From NCBI RefSeq assembly GCF_000314995.1, contig NZ_BAEO01000065.1, positions 186,001 to 250,000 of the forward strand: a stretch of 64,000 nt of DNA, written 5' to 3'. Both the position numbers and the translations under genes were made by a program. The notes beneath the pieces were generated by a model. It was not told where the DNA came from. It did not search any database and saw only the letters and a program-made list of their open reading frames with translations. The DNA comes from Paraglaciecola arctica BSs20135. Its GTDB lineage: Bacteria > Pseudomonadota > Gammaproteobacteria > Enterobacterales > Alteromonadaceae. Numbering within the stretch: position 1 is the stretch's first letter; every line of letters begins with the position of its first letter. This document shows positions 1 through 8,723 of the stretch, piece by piece.

Positions 1-229
1 TCTGACCAAGAATGGCCCCTAACCCGACTACAATGGCCACAAAACCCAGCGTGCCACCCATGCCATTTTTTATGGAGTTGATAACTTGTTCTGGCTCTAA
101 ACCCGATCCGAGTCCAACTAACAAGCTGGTGATTAAAAGGGCTAAAAAAGCCGGTACTCGCAAGGTGATAACAAGAAACAGTAATAGTGCTATCCCCGCT
201 CCAGCCACAAAAAACAAACTCATATCCAT
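1..229 (-). CDS. GntP-family (gluconate-type) permease, N-terminal part only
   Basis: Reading frame entering from the window edge on the minus strand; only the first 76 residues are present. It begins MDMSLFFVAGAGIALLLF and continues with long hydrophobic segments and the glycine-rich stretch FVAIVVGLGAILGQ, which resembles the N-terminus of the GntP/gluconate:H+ symporter family (inner-membrane uptake of gluconate and related sugar acids). An AAGG ribosome site lies 7 bases before the ATG at 229; a second in-frame ATG at 223 is possible. It follows the halogenase stop by 15 bp in the same direction, so it is probably the last visible gene of the TonB receptor/halogenase operon. That suggests the imported or processed compound feeds into a sugar-acid route. 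Family assignment is good; substrate is unknown and the C-terminus cannot be seen. Confidence 0.72.
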   Translation of the reverse strand, partial: MDMSLFFVAGAGIALLLFLVITLRVPAFLALLITSLLVGLGSGLEPEQVINSIKNGMGGTLGFVAIVVGLGAILGQ

Positions 230-244
230 GGTAATACCTTGTTT

Positions 245-1792
245 TTAAACTTTCTTTAATCTACTTAAAAAGTGTCGGTTAGAGGGTAAAACACTGAGTA
301 ATTTTTCAGTGGCATGTATGGTTTCATTGCGAAATCGTTTTGCCATTGATATTTCTTGATGTGCAAGACCACATTGTTCTCGGGTTGTGTGAAAGCCCAT
401 TCCATATAGAACATATTGTTTGCTGGCAGAGGAAAACAACTCAAAACGTTGGTTCGTTTCATACACCCCAGGCGCTTGACTACGCCATAAGGCCAAGGCG
501 TCCTGTAAACTTTCAGGAATGGAATCCGCTTGTTGATGTGCTCGCCAATATTCACTGTCGGTGCGATTTGTAAGTACGTAATGCAACTTCAGAAAATCAA
601 TGATTTCCTGCCACCTTTGTAACGTGAGCAGATTAAATCTATTTGCCAAAACCGTCATTGCACTGCGATCTCTAGGAAGCTGCTCACTGATCCATTCGGC
701 TGACTTTTCAATCAAAACTAAAGCGGTTGCCTCTAATGGCTCGACAAACCCCGCGGAGACACCAATAGCAACACAGTTTTTATGCCAGAAAGTGTCTCTA
801 TGACCCGGTGTAAATTTAATTTTGCGAGGAGTTATGTCCTGTGCAGCAAGAAAAGGATCATTTTTCACATAGTTAAACAAAGCATCTTCTGCTTGCCCTA
901 CATCGCTAAAGTCGCTAGAAAACACATGGCCAATTCCACGTCGGCTTTGCAATGAAATGTCCCAAATCCAGCCATTTTTTTGCGCAGTTGCCACTGTGCA
1001 TGAGGCGATCGGCACGTCTTCGGACCCATGATCGACTTGCAACGCCAAGGCAGTATCGTTAAACAAAACATGCTGCTTTGATTGAAAAGGGATCTGATAA
1101 TGTTTGCCAATCAATATGGCGGCAAAACCACTGCAATCTATAAATAGATTACCAGCAACATGCTGGCCACTGGCCAAGACAATTTCAGAAATATCACCAT
1201 TTTTATCTTCAAGCACATGTTCTACGTGTCCTTGAATATACTGTACACCCAGCTTTTCAACACAGTGAGTGTGCAACATTTTCACAAATTTACCGGCATT
1301 CAAATGGTAGCCGTAGTTCAAAGCAAAAGCGTATTCAGACATTTGTGGGGTTTTGGGCGCTAAATTTTGCTCACAGATAGTGCCTTGGGCACTAACCCAA
1401 CTTTCAAAATCAATGTCTTTCGGCGTTGCTGACCAGTGTTCAGCCAAGCTAACAGAGCCATAACCTGCTGGTGCCATAAACGGGTGATAATAATATTCAT
1501 CTCCTTCATCTAACCAACCGACAAATTTCGACCCCTGCTTAAAACTAGCATCACAACAGGAAAGGAAAACACGTTCAGATATGCCAATCTGACGCAAAGT
1601 ATCGCGCATAGTGGGCCAAGTTCCCTCACCTACCCCTAAATTTTTAACATCGGGGGATTCAACCAAAATTACTTCAGTTTGCTGTGTTGAGGGGGAGGCT
1701 GAGTTGTCTACCGAGCAATGTTTGGCAGCAATAATACCTGCCGTTAACCAACCTGCTGTACCACCTCCTACAATCACGACTGTGGTTTTCAT
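245..1792 (-). CDS. flavin-dependent halogenase (tryptophan halogenase family), copy 1
   Basis: 515 residues, PF04820-type flavin-dependent halogenase: FADH2 and O2 are used to make HOCl/HOBr, which a conserved lysine passes to an aromatic substrate. Visible motifs: the FAD-binding GGGTAGW at residues 9-15, the catalytic lysine in SFKQGSKF (Lys85), and the EPLEAT motif near 351-356 with the conserved glutamate. The family signature WxWxIP, thought to keep the enzyme from acting as a monooxygenase, appears as WIWDIS (275-280), so the proline is replaced by serine. Start ATG at 1792 lies 3 bp after the preceding halogenase stop, implying translational coupling. Family relatives linked to TonB receptors in Xanthomonadales and Caulobacterales may act on free indoles or other aromatics; the substrate here is unknown. 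The degenerate signature makes true halogenation less certain than for copy 2. Confidence 0.85.
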   Translation of the reverse strand: MKTTVVIVGGGTAGWLTAGIIAAKHCSVDNSASPSTQQTEVILVESPDVKNLGVGEGTWPTMRDTLRQIGISERVFLSCCDASFKQGSKFVGWLDEGDEYYYHPFMAPAGYGSVSLAEHWSATPKDIDFESWVSAQGTICEQNLAPKTPQMSEYAFALNYGYHLNAGKFVKMLHTHCVEKLGVQYIQGHVEHVLEDKNGDISEIVLASGQHVAGNLFIDCSGFAAILIGKHYQIPFQSKQHVLFNDTALALQVDHGSEDVPIASCTVATAQKNGWIWDISLQSRRGIGHVFSSDFSDVGQAEDALFNYVKNDPFLAAQDITPRKIKFTPGHRDTFWHKNCVAIGVSAGFVEPLEATALVLIEKSAEWISEQLPRDRSAMTVLANRFNLLTLQRWQEIIDFLKLHYVLTNRTDSEYWRAHQQADSIPESLQDALALWRSQAPGVYETNQRFELFSSASKQYVLYGMGFHTTREQCGLAHQEISMAKRFRNETIHATEKLLSVLPSNRHFLSRLKKV

Positions 1793-1795
1793 TGT

Positions 1796-3283
1796 TTATC
1801 GCCCATTCTGAGCGGGACAATAAGTTTGAATAAAGTCGCCATGTTCGGACATTTGCGCTACAGATTTATCTATCATGTTTCTTAGAGCCATCATTTGCTG
1901 TTTTAATCCTTCAACGGGTAAAACACGACCCGCCCCATGATGCTGTTTAGGCATTAGTCCCTGCCCCATCATAACCTGCACCCAGGAATCTACTCGGAAC
2001 AACGAGACATCATCAGGCCACGCATAACCATTTTCACGAAACATGGCCATTCGATGCACAAGAGAATCAGGCACTTGCATAGTGCGGTAATGATCCCAAA
2101 ATGGACTGTCGTTTCGTTGTGTCTGGTGATAGTGCAAAATAACAAAATCGCGAATGGTTTCTAGTTCTAACTGAGTCTCGCGATTAAATTGTTCTGCTAA
2201 CATGGTGGTATTACCGCCAAAAGGAAACAACTTCATCAGCCTAAGTATGGCGGTGGTGACAAGGTGAATGCTGGTTGATTCTAAGGGTTCTAAAAATCCA
2301 CTGGCAAGCCCAATGGCAATACAATTCTTATGCCATGCCTTTTTACGCCTACCTGTTTTAAAACGAAGTGTCCTTGGCTCAGTGATTGTTTGACCCGTTA
2401 GATTAGCTAACAATGTTTGGCGGGCTTCATCTTCAGATAAAAACTGACTGCTGTAAACAATGCCATTACCAACGCGATTTTGCAGAGGGATCCGCCATTG
2501 CCAACCGGCTGAATGAGCAATGGACTGGGTGTAAGGTCGAGGCGCTTCTACTGCTTGAGTTTGCACTGCTATGGCACTATCTGCTGCAAGCCAATGACTC
2601 CAGTCTTCATATTCAACATCTAAATTATCACCAATGAGTAACCCTCTAAACCCAGTACAGTCGATAAACACATCACCAAATACTTGTTCACCGCCTTTCA
2701 ATGTTAGTGACGAGATATTACCCGTTTCATCATTTTGTATTTGCTCTATGCGCCCTTCTACTCTTTTAACACCAGCACTTTCGCTTTTTTTACGTAAATA
2801 GGCCGCGTAGTCTGTGGCATTCATATGATAAGCAAAGTTAACCGGTTTTTTACCTACAAAAGTGGAAAATTTATTGGCTTTAGCGGCTTTGAGTTCAAGA
2901 CAATAATCTTGTAGATTACCGCCAAATCCTTGGGCTTTTGCTTCCATCCAGAATTCGTGAAATTCGGCCATCCACGAACGTTGACCAATTTCACCGAAAG
3001 AATGGAAATAACTGTCACCCTGTTGGCCCCAATTATCAAACTGAATACCCAATTTGAAGGTTGCCTGAGTGGCGGCCATAAACTCCTTTTCATCAATACC
3101 GATTAAGCTATGAAAAGCACGCATAGTAGGAATGGTTGCTTCTCCCACTCCCACAGTGCCAATTTGGTCGGATTCGACTAGGGTGATGTCCAGTAGCGTA
3201 CCAAGGCGAGTAACTAGGCTAAATGCCGTTAGCCAACCGGCCGTTCCGCCTCCTGCTACTACAACTTTGGTTTTTGCATTCAT
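1796..3283 (-). CDS. flavin-dependent halogenase (tryptophan halogenase family), copy 2
   Basis: 495 residues, same family as the neighbour but clearly diverged, so an old paralogue and not a recent duplication. FAD motif GGGTAGW at 11-17, catalytic lysine in TFKLGIQF (Lys77), intact WQWRIP signature at 261-266 and EPLEST at 332-337. All hallmark residues of a working flavin-dependent halogenase are therefore present. It needs a flavin reductase partner, and none is encoded in the window. It sits 22 bp after the JmjC-type gene and 3 bp before the second halogenase in a co-directional run. The local context (TonB receptor, SapC, JmjC protein, permease) argues for a role linked to nutrient uptake rather than a classical antibiotic cluster, since no NRPS/PKS genes are near. 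Confidence 0.88.
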   Translation of the reverse strand: MNAKTKVVVAGGGTAGWLTAFSLVTRLGTLLDITLVESDQIGTVGVGEATIPTMRAFHSLIGIDEKEFMAATQATFKLGIQFDNWGQQGDSYFHSFGEIGQRSWMAEFHEFWMEAKAQGFGGNLQDYCLELKAAKANKFSTFVGKKPVNFAYHMNATDYAAYLRKKSESAGVKRVEGRIEQIQNDETGNISSLTLKGGEQVFGDVFIDCTGFRGLLIGDNLDVEYEDWSHWLAADSAIAVQTQAVEAPRPYTQSIAHSAGWQWRIPLQNRVGNGIVYSSQFLSEDEARQTLLANLTGQTITEPRTLRFKTGRRKKAWHKNCIAIGLASGFLEPLESTSIHLVTTAILRLMKLFPFGGNTTMLAEQFNRETQLELETIRDFVILHYHQTQRNDSPFWDHYRTMQVPDSLVHRMAMFRENGYAWPDDVSLFRVDSWVQVMMGQGLMPKQHHGAGRVLPVEGLKQQMMALRNMIDKSVAQMSEHGDFIQTYCPAQNGR

Positions 3284-3305
3284 GTTAATATTTTGTCTCT
3301 TATCT

Positions 3306-4337
3306 TCAGCGATTTAGGTTGTTGCGTAACATTGCGCGCAAGCGACGGCTTAGATTATCGTCCATTGAAGCAAATTCCCCATGACTCTCAGGCGGTAAAT
3401 GTGCGCGAACTTGTTCAGGATCAGCAAAAATGTAGTAGTCGAATAACGCTTTCCACGCTTCTTTTTCCTTGGCTGGGCGATCTCTTACGCTCATCATGGC
3501 GTGCATTACCACATCCATAGGATTGCCCAAATAAGGTGGGGCAGTCATCCACCAAAAATTCACCATGGCGTTAAAACGATCAAAGGCCTCAACTTCGTGC
3601 CACCACATATTGGGGTAATATAGGCCGTCTCCTGGTTCTAAATCAGCAATATAGGCATTTTCAAGGGCGGTTTTTAATCGAGGAAAACGGGTGAAATCAG
3701 GCTTGCTGAGATCTGCCAAAGTGACCACTTGCCCACCAGGTGTAGGAGACAATGGCCCGGGATACAAATTGTCCACTTGATCAGGTGCAAACAGAGTAAA
3801 ACGTCTTTTGCCTAATACACAACAGGCGATATTTTTGGGCTGATCAAAATGTGCGGCCGCAACAGATTCTGTGCCTAGCCAGATTTTGGCAACTGGCTGA
3901 TTATCTGTAAATTCAGGATGTTCAAAAGCTAGGCTATTGCTTTGATACAAATTGGGAAAACCTTCGTCAAACCTAAGGGAGTTAATATACAGATAATCAT
4001 GCTGCTGCTGAGTCAATTGACTGCGGATGGTTTTAAACACTTCAGGAATGGTAGTTCGCTCACTGGAATAGTTAAAACCGGTACAAGACTTGTCATAGCC
4101 GAACCGTGCTTTTATTTCAGGAGATCCTTTATAAACTAACATCGGACGTTGACTATAATTCAACTCCAGTTGTTCCATGACTTTGTCAGCTGATTGTTGC
4201 CCCGCTTTAACCAAAGGCCAGTCTTTCACCAGGCCTTTTAAAATGACAGGTTGATCCTGTTCAAATAACTCATCAAACGGGATGGAATCTGCTGTTATGC
4301 CTTCCAGTACGGTTACTGTATTTTGTTTATTTTTCAC
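3306..4337 (-). CDS. JmjC/cupin-8 family putative Fe(II)/2-oxoglutarate oxygenase
   Basis: 343 residues. The double-stranded beta-helix iron site is visible as HFD (His163, Asp165) and the distal histidine in MWWHEVEAF (His247). The order HxD...H and the following stretch NIACCVLGKRRFTLFAPDQ are typical of FIH-like cupin-8 (PF13621) proteins, which hydroxylate proteins or small molecules using 2-oxoglutarate and O2. No signal peptide, so cytoplasmic. It starts 27 bp after the SapC gene and precedes the two halogenases, all on the minus strand. Such 'cupin-like' genes recur beside SapC and tryptophan-halogenase-family genes downstream of TonB receptors in other Proteobacteria. The substrate is unknown. 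The iron triad is intact, so catalytic activity is plausible. Confidence 0.82.
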   Translation of the reverse strand: MKNKQNTVTVLEGITADSIPFDELFEQDQPVILKGLVKDWPLVKAGQQSADKVMEQLELNYSQRPMLVYKGSPEIKARFGYDKSCTGFNYSSERTTIPEVFKTIRSQLTQQQHDYLYINSLRFDEGFPNLYQSNSLAFEHPEFTDNQPVAKIWLGTESVAAAHFDQPKNIACCVLGKRRFTLFAPDQVDNLYPGPLSPTPGGQVVTLADLSKPDFTRFPRLKTALENAYIADLEPGDGLYYPNMWWHEVEAFDRFNAMVNFWWMTAPPYLGNPMDVVMHAMMSVRDRPAKEKEAWKALFDYYIFADPEQVRAHLPPESHGEFASMDDNLSRRLRAMLRNNLNR

Positions 4338-4364
4338 GCAGGCTCTTCCTCATTGCGAAGAGTA

Positions 4365-5096
4365 TTAAAACATCGCTGATTTTGCATTTTTGAGTGCAAT
4401 TAACTGTTGGAAATTGCCCATTGAAGAGAGCACAAAATACAGCAGACTCAGCACTCCATATTGATTTAGCTTGCTTAGGCTTTCGCCATCCAAACTCGCC
4501 AATTTCTGTTGGTTAATCGTATAATAATCACTAAAATTGATTTCTTCGACATTACTTAGTTTGATTTGAATCGACACAGGCTCCAACAAGTCCATTGACT
4601 CAACCAGACTAAACAGAGTTTTATCAAACTGTATGCCGCTATCTATGGTTTGTAATGCTTTTTTGACATATTCAAGGTAAGGCGCTTCTCCACCAAATTG
4701 CAGAAAAACATCTTCACCCTGGGTTTGGTTAACACGGGGATCGTCCATGTCAATGCAGATAACGGGATCTGCTGGCGGTTCACCTTCTTCTTGAGCCTTT
4801 TTATAACCTAAACTAAACGGGCCTCTGGCTAGCAATGCCGGCACAAATCGGGTGATCCAGCCGTTTTCTCCCATAAATAAGTTTTCGTCTTTTTCAAGAC
4901 CAAGAATGGCATGTAATTGCAGCTGTTTTGTTTCAGAATGTTTGTAAAATACTAAAGGAAATTCTTTATGTAATTCGCTTATTTCGGTCGCATGTACCAA
5001 AGAACGGTTAACTTGCTGGGTATTATTGGATCCAGGTCGAGTATCAACCTTTATATTTTTATGATCGACATTATTTAAGACAGTAGCCTTACTCAT
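4365..5096 (-). CDS. SapC family protein
   Basis: 243 residues resembling the SapC family (PF07277), named after a gene linked to the Campylobacter S-layer locus. The N-terminal part contains a short low-complexity lead, then FPLVFYKHSETKQLQLHAILGL and GENGWITRFVPALLARGPF, the characteristic core of the family. No signal peptide or membrane segment is apparent. Its biochemical role is unknown. The consistent neighbourhood (TonB receptor upstream, JmjC protein and halogenases downstream) suggests a cytoplasmic accessory function in the same uptake pathway. It is separated from the TonB receptor by 179 bp that carry two hairpins, so its expression may be set separately from the receptor's. Confidence 0.78.
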   Translation of the reverse strand: MSKATVLNNVDHKNIKVDTRPGSNNTQQVNRSLVHATEISELHKEFPLVFYKHSETKQLQLHAILGLEKDENLFMGENGWITRFVPALLARGPFSLGYKKAQEEGEPPADPVICIDMDDPRVNQTQGEDVFLQFGGEAPYLEYVKKALQTIDSGIQFDKTLFSLVESMDLLEPVSIQIKLSNVEEINFSDYYTINQQKLASLDGESLSKLNQYGVLSLLYFVLSSMGNFQQLIALKNAKSAMF

Positions 5097-5178
5097 AGCG
5101 TGTTTCGCTTTACTGGTTGTTTTATTAAATGCGCTTTATTCATACTAGCATTGCCAGAAATGTCGACGCAACGAATAG

Positions 5179-5202
5179 GGGTGAAACAAAATTGTTTCAC
5201 CC
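5179..5202. other. perfect inverted repeat in the receptor-sapC intergenic
   Basis: Left arm GGGTGAAACAA (5179-5189), two-base centre, right arm TTGTTTCACCC (5192-5202). An RNA hairpin would keep about 10 bp with a 4-base loop. No long T-run follows on either strand, so it is not a classical terminator. It may be an mRNA-stability/processing element or a dyad operator for the downstream sapC-halogenase genes. Confidence 0.55.
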
Positions 5203-5235
5203 TCGGTAATGTTGTTCTTACACTTTTAATAAACA

Positions 5236-5260
5236 CCTCAGTCAGAGACCCTGACCGAGG
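5236..5260 (-). terminator. hairpin after the TonB receptor gene (attenuator or weak terminator)
   Basis: On the minus strand the arms CCTCGGTCAG and CTGACTGAGG pair completely (one G-U) around the loop GGTCT, starting 16 bases after the TonB receptor stop codon. The plus-strand version has a mismatch, which favours function in the minus-strand transcript. The bases that follow (TGTTTATT) are only moderately T-rich. It is likely to reduce, not abolish, read-through into sapC. Confidence 0.5.
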
Positions 5261-5275
5261 GATAATATTAAATGC

Positions 5276-8200
5276 TTAGAAGCTATAACTTGCACTTAAT
5301 ACCATGCGTCTATCTGCTTCTTGAACAAAGAAAATATTATTCTTGCTACGACCAAATTTACGCTGACCTTCTTCCAATAAGTTAATAATATCTAAACTTA
5401 GTGATAAATCCTCGCTCACCTGATAACCAACATTAATATCAATTTGCTCAGTTTCAGATACGTAAACTGGGTTACGCGGGCCTTTACCACGGTTAGTTTG
5501 ACTTAAAAACTCATCTCGCCAGTTATAGGCAATACGCGTTGAAAACCCTTCTTTTTCGTAGATTAACACTACGTTAGCCGTATCACTTAAACCTTCCAAT
5601 GCAAATTGGTCCACATTGATAGCGCCGCCGTTATCAAAACCAATATCACCGTCTACTGTGGTGTAGTTTAATTGATAGCCAAAACCTGACTCACCAAAGA
5701 AATGTTGCCATGCAAACTCAAAACCATCTATCACAGCACTTTTGTCATTAACAGGACCCGTTACCTGGAATTGTAATAATGGATCACCCGCTTCTGGGAA
5801 AACATCATAAGCAGCAAACACTTGACCTTCAAAGTTTGGATTGGCTACCGGATCTTGGAAATCTGCAGCGCCATTAGGAAAATTCGCAGGGTTTTGCAAA
5901 ACTGCCGACATGGTAAACATGTTAACTTCGGTAATGTCATAACCTCCGGCATTCAATGCTGCAATGGCATCACCTGAAGTTGTACCAGCAGCACCTGAAG
6001 TAGCATCTAACAAGCCAAACAATGATTTTTCAGACTGCGCTATACCCACAAAATTTTTCACGTCTTTTCTATAATAACCTATAGAAATCATACTAGAGTC
6101 GCTGTAGTAATACTCAGCAGACAAGTCGATGTTAGTGGACTCAAGTGGCGCTAATTGTGCGTTACCTGATGTACCTGTTGCCACACCACCTAATGAAGTT
6201 ATACGTGGCGGAGGTGAAATTGAAGTCGATTGGAACAATTGCTCATAAGAAGGTCGAGCCAATGTTTTACTGAAAGAAGCACGAGCCTTAATGTCATCAT
6301 TCACATCAAGAGTTAAATCAAGATTGGGTAAAAAGTTAGAGTAGTCGTTTGTGTCCCGGATAGTTTCTATCGTTGTACCTAATACGGGTAAAAAGTCGTT
6401 ATCTGCTTCCCAAATTATTTGTGTAGGCAAAAATTGATTCGACGATGAGGTCACATCCGTTTGCTCATAACGCAAACCCGCAACAACGTTTAAAGGCATA
6501 TCACCAATTTCATAATCCATAGACGCTTGAACATAGACAGAAATAATTTCTTCTTCAACTGTATTATCATCATCAGTATTGATAGAGCGATCAGCTAAGG
6601 ATACGCCATACGTGGGACCCACAGCATTTAGAAGAGCAAGAGGATCGCCCCCAAATGAAACACTGCCTAAGGGTATTGTGGTACCACCTGGTGAATTAGC
6701 ATCAGCACCTTCAACACCTGATAGATCATGATCTTCAAATGCACAAGCGGTACAGCTTATATCAAACAAACCCTCTGGAATATCACCAGGTGCGGTTACG
6801 CCCCAATCACCCAAGGCGTCTGTCGAGGCTTGACGTGTTTGTCTCATTTCTGTTGAAAGATACCCCACACCAAAATCAACGGTAATTTCATCACCTATCC
6901 ATTGACCTTCAAAACGAATTTGGTCTACGTTGGTTTTTTGATTCGACTTATCTGTTTGTGTTACCTGAGAACCAACATCAGCCTTGTCAAAAATCCCGTT
7001 GCCGTTACCACCTTTAATACTATCTTCAACTAAAATGCTTGCTGCAGGTATTGCTTGAGTAAAATCGACCGTTTGCCAACCCGCTGTAGCACCTGCCATA
7101 TTAAAGCGAATAACGTTCAGTCCATCTGGGCCTGCACCACCACTAGTTGCTTCTGATGTAGCAACATCAAAATTTAAGCGTAAGTTATCTGTCACGTCAT
7201 ACTCAGCATTAAAACCAAAAGATTTGAGTTCATCCTTGGTTGCTAGTGCTAAGTTTTGAAAAAAGAAATCTTTACCTATTACTTGGTTATTTGCGCCACC
7301 TGTCTCAGAAAATTTAACTGGTGTAGACACAACCGGGTTGCCATCAAATTCAACCGAACTGAACTGCCTTGCAAACCAAATACCATCAATAAGTGATGTT
7401 GAGTTTTTTTCATTTTTTGCGTAAGTAGCATCAGCGGTTAATGTTAAATTTTCCATAGGTGCAAATTGCACCGTTAACATAGCATTAGTACGTTCACGAT
7501 TATCTTGGTTAGTACCTAGACCAATATTACTAGGTATAGATACAATTTGACCAATAGTAGGTTCATTTACCACTGTTGCACCGGGGATGGTAAGAGAGTC
7601 TAAATCCGCCGCACCATTATATGTACGCAATTCATAGACTTCAGTACTCATGTGGCGACTACCAGAGTCACGTTCTTGGAATGAACCAAACAATGACACA
7701 CCAAAAGTTGCATCATCATTTACCCAATTAGCTACACCACTTAGCTCCGGCGTAATACCATCACCACTTTCATCTTTAACCGCTTTAACACCAACAGATC
7801 CAATATTTTTCCCTGCGGCTAAAGGTTTAAGAGTATTGATATTAATTGTTGCACCAAGGCCACCAGAACTGATCCCCGCCTGGCCTGTTTTATATACTTC
7901 GATTCCACTAACACCTTCTGATGCAAGATTGGAAAAATCGAATGAGCGACTCGTACCTGCTGCACCTTTATCTTGTGGGTTACCAGTGATACTGCCTACG
8001 TTAGCGGCTGGCATTTGACGACCGTTTAAGGTCACTAAGTTAAAGTTACCGCCAAATCCACGAACTGTGACTTCAGACCCTTCACCATTTACACGGTTAA
8101 TAGAAACACCGGTAATACGCTGCAAAGATTCTGCGAGGTTAGTATCGGGGAATTTGCCCATATCTACCGCAGAAATAGCGTCAACAACACCTGAAGATTG

Positions 8201-8374
8201 ACGTTTAATATCCATTGACTGAGACAAACTGCCTCGTACGCCACTCACTTGGATAACTTCAGTGTTATCAACTTCTTGTGCTATAGCTGGAGTAAGAACG
8301 ACCGTACCCAACATCAAACCTATGCTTTTGGCGAGTATTGATTTATGAAATGTTTTTTGTGCTTTATTAATCAT
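5276..8374 (-). CDS. TonB-dependent receptor (TonB-Xanth-Caul type)
   Basis: 1032 residues. Signal peptide at 1-32 ending PAIA-Q, a TonB-box-like segment TEVIQVSG near 38-45, then the plug domain with DMGKFPDTNLAESLQRITGV and VTVRGFGGNFN, a beta-barrel, and a C-terminus ending in an aromatic residue (ASYSF), as required for outer-membrane assembly. The plug motifs match the large receptor family of Xanthomonas, Caulobacter and Alteromonadales that mostly imports oligosaccharides and plant or algal compounds. No STN domain, so it is a transporter and not a transducer. It is first in the minus-strand run leading to sapC, the JmjC gene, two halogenases and a GntP permease. A candidate ECF promoter lies 108 bp upstream. 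Substrate unknown; a glycoside or sugar acid is my inference. Confidence 0.9.
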   Translation of the reverse strand: MINKAQKTFHKSILAKSIGLMLGTVVLTPAIAQEVDNTEVIQVSGVRGSLSQSMDIKRQSSGVVDAISAVDMGKFPDTNLAESLQRITGVSINRVNGEGSEVTVRGFGGNFNLVTLNGRQMPAANVGSITGNPQDKGAAGTSRSFDFSNLASEGVSGIEVYKTGQAGISSGGLGATININTLKPLAAGKNIGSVGVKAVKDESGDGITPELSGVANWVNDDATFGVSLFGSFQERDSGSRHMSTEVYELRTYNGAADLDSLTIPGATVVNEPTIGQIVSIPSNIGLGTNQDNRERTNAMLTVQFAPMENLTLTADATYAKNEKNSTSLIDGIWFARQFSSVEFDGNPVVSTPVKFSETGGANNQVIGKDFFFQNLALATKDELKSFGFNAEYDVTDNLRLNFDVATSEATSGGAGPDGLNVIRFNMAGATAGWQTVDFTQAIPAASILVEDSIKGGNGNGIFDKADVGSQVTQTDKSNQKTNVDQIRFEGQWIGDEITVDFGVGYLSTEMRQTRQASTDALGDWGVTAPGDIPEGLFDISCTACAFEDHDLSGVEGADANSPGGTTIPLGSVSFGGDPLALLNAVGPTYGVSLADRSINTDDDNTVEEEIISVYVQASMDYEIGDMPLNVVAGLRYEQTDVTSSSNQFLPTQIIWEADNDFLPVLGTTIETIRDTNDYSNFLPNLDLTLDVNDDIKARASFSKTLARPSYEQLFQSTSISPPPRITSLGGVATGTSGNAQLAPLESTNIDLSAEYYYSDSSMISIGYYRKDVKNFVGIAQSEKSLFGLLDATSGAAGTTSGDAIAALNAGGYDITEVNMFTMSAVLQNPANFPNGAADFQDPVANPNFEGQVFAAYDVFPEAGDPLLQFQVTGPVNDKSAVIDGFEFAWQHFFGESGFGYQLNYTTVDGDIGFDNGGAINVDQFALEGLSDTANVVLIYEKEGFSTRIAYNWRDEFLSQTNRGKGPRNPVYVSETEQIDINVGYQVSEDLSLSLDIINLLEEGQRKFGRSKNNIFFVQEADRRMVLSASYSF

Positions 8375-8723
8375 ATTTATGTGCCTGTGTGTGCTTTGTT
8401 AGTAAGGCAGGCAATAACACCTAATCATTGTTAAATTGCCGCCAACTTTATTTACATTTTTTTTACATGGAGCAACTTTCCAGACGATCTAGAATCAATT
8501 TTCCGCTAGTTGATTTGGAGATTTTGCGATAAATAATTATTTTTTAGCCTGGTATCTGCGCTAAAACCACTATCTATCCGTATAAATAAGTGACCACTGA
8601 GTGAGTTATGAATTAGAGATTTAGATCTGAGAGTTAGCAATTTTAGACAAGGCGTGTAGCTTGTTTTATGAGTAAATTATGACCATTAATTTAAAGGCTT
8701 ATATCATTCAATTGTAGTCGATA
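8375..8723. other. 349-bp intergenic between two TonB receptor genes
   Basis: No open reading frame of note. It holds the 5' leader of the downstream receptor (about 100 nt) and the bipartite ECF-type element at 8482-8511. I see no convincing terminator for the upstream STN-receptor gene, which ends at 8724, so read-through into the receptor operon is possible. Confidence 0.6.
8482..8511 (-). promoter_or_regulatory. candidate ECF-sigma promoter of the TonB receptor/halogenase operon
   Basis: Read on the minus strand: AACTAGCGGAA, two bases, TTGATT, six bases, CGTCT. The same blocks with identical spacing occur at 11974-12003 upstream of the ECF sigma gene; 24 of 30 positions agree by my count. 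GGAA-type -35 and CGTC-type -10 elements are typical of ECF sigma factors. The CGTCT block lies 108 bp before the receptor ATG. Confidence 0.65.

Noticed and set aside
7650..8018. 122-residue open frame antisense to the TonB receptor gene
   Set aside because: Shadow frame opposite conserved plug coding sequence; low-complexity and without independent support.
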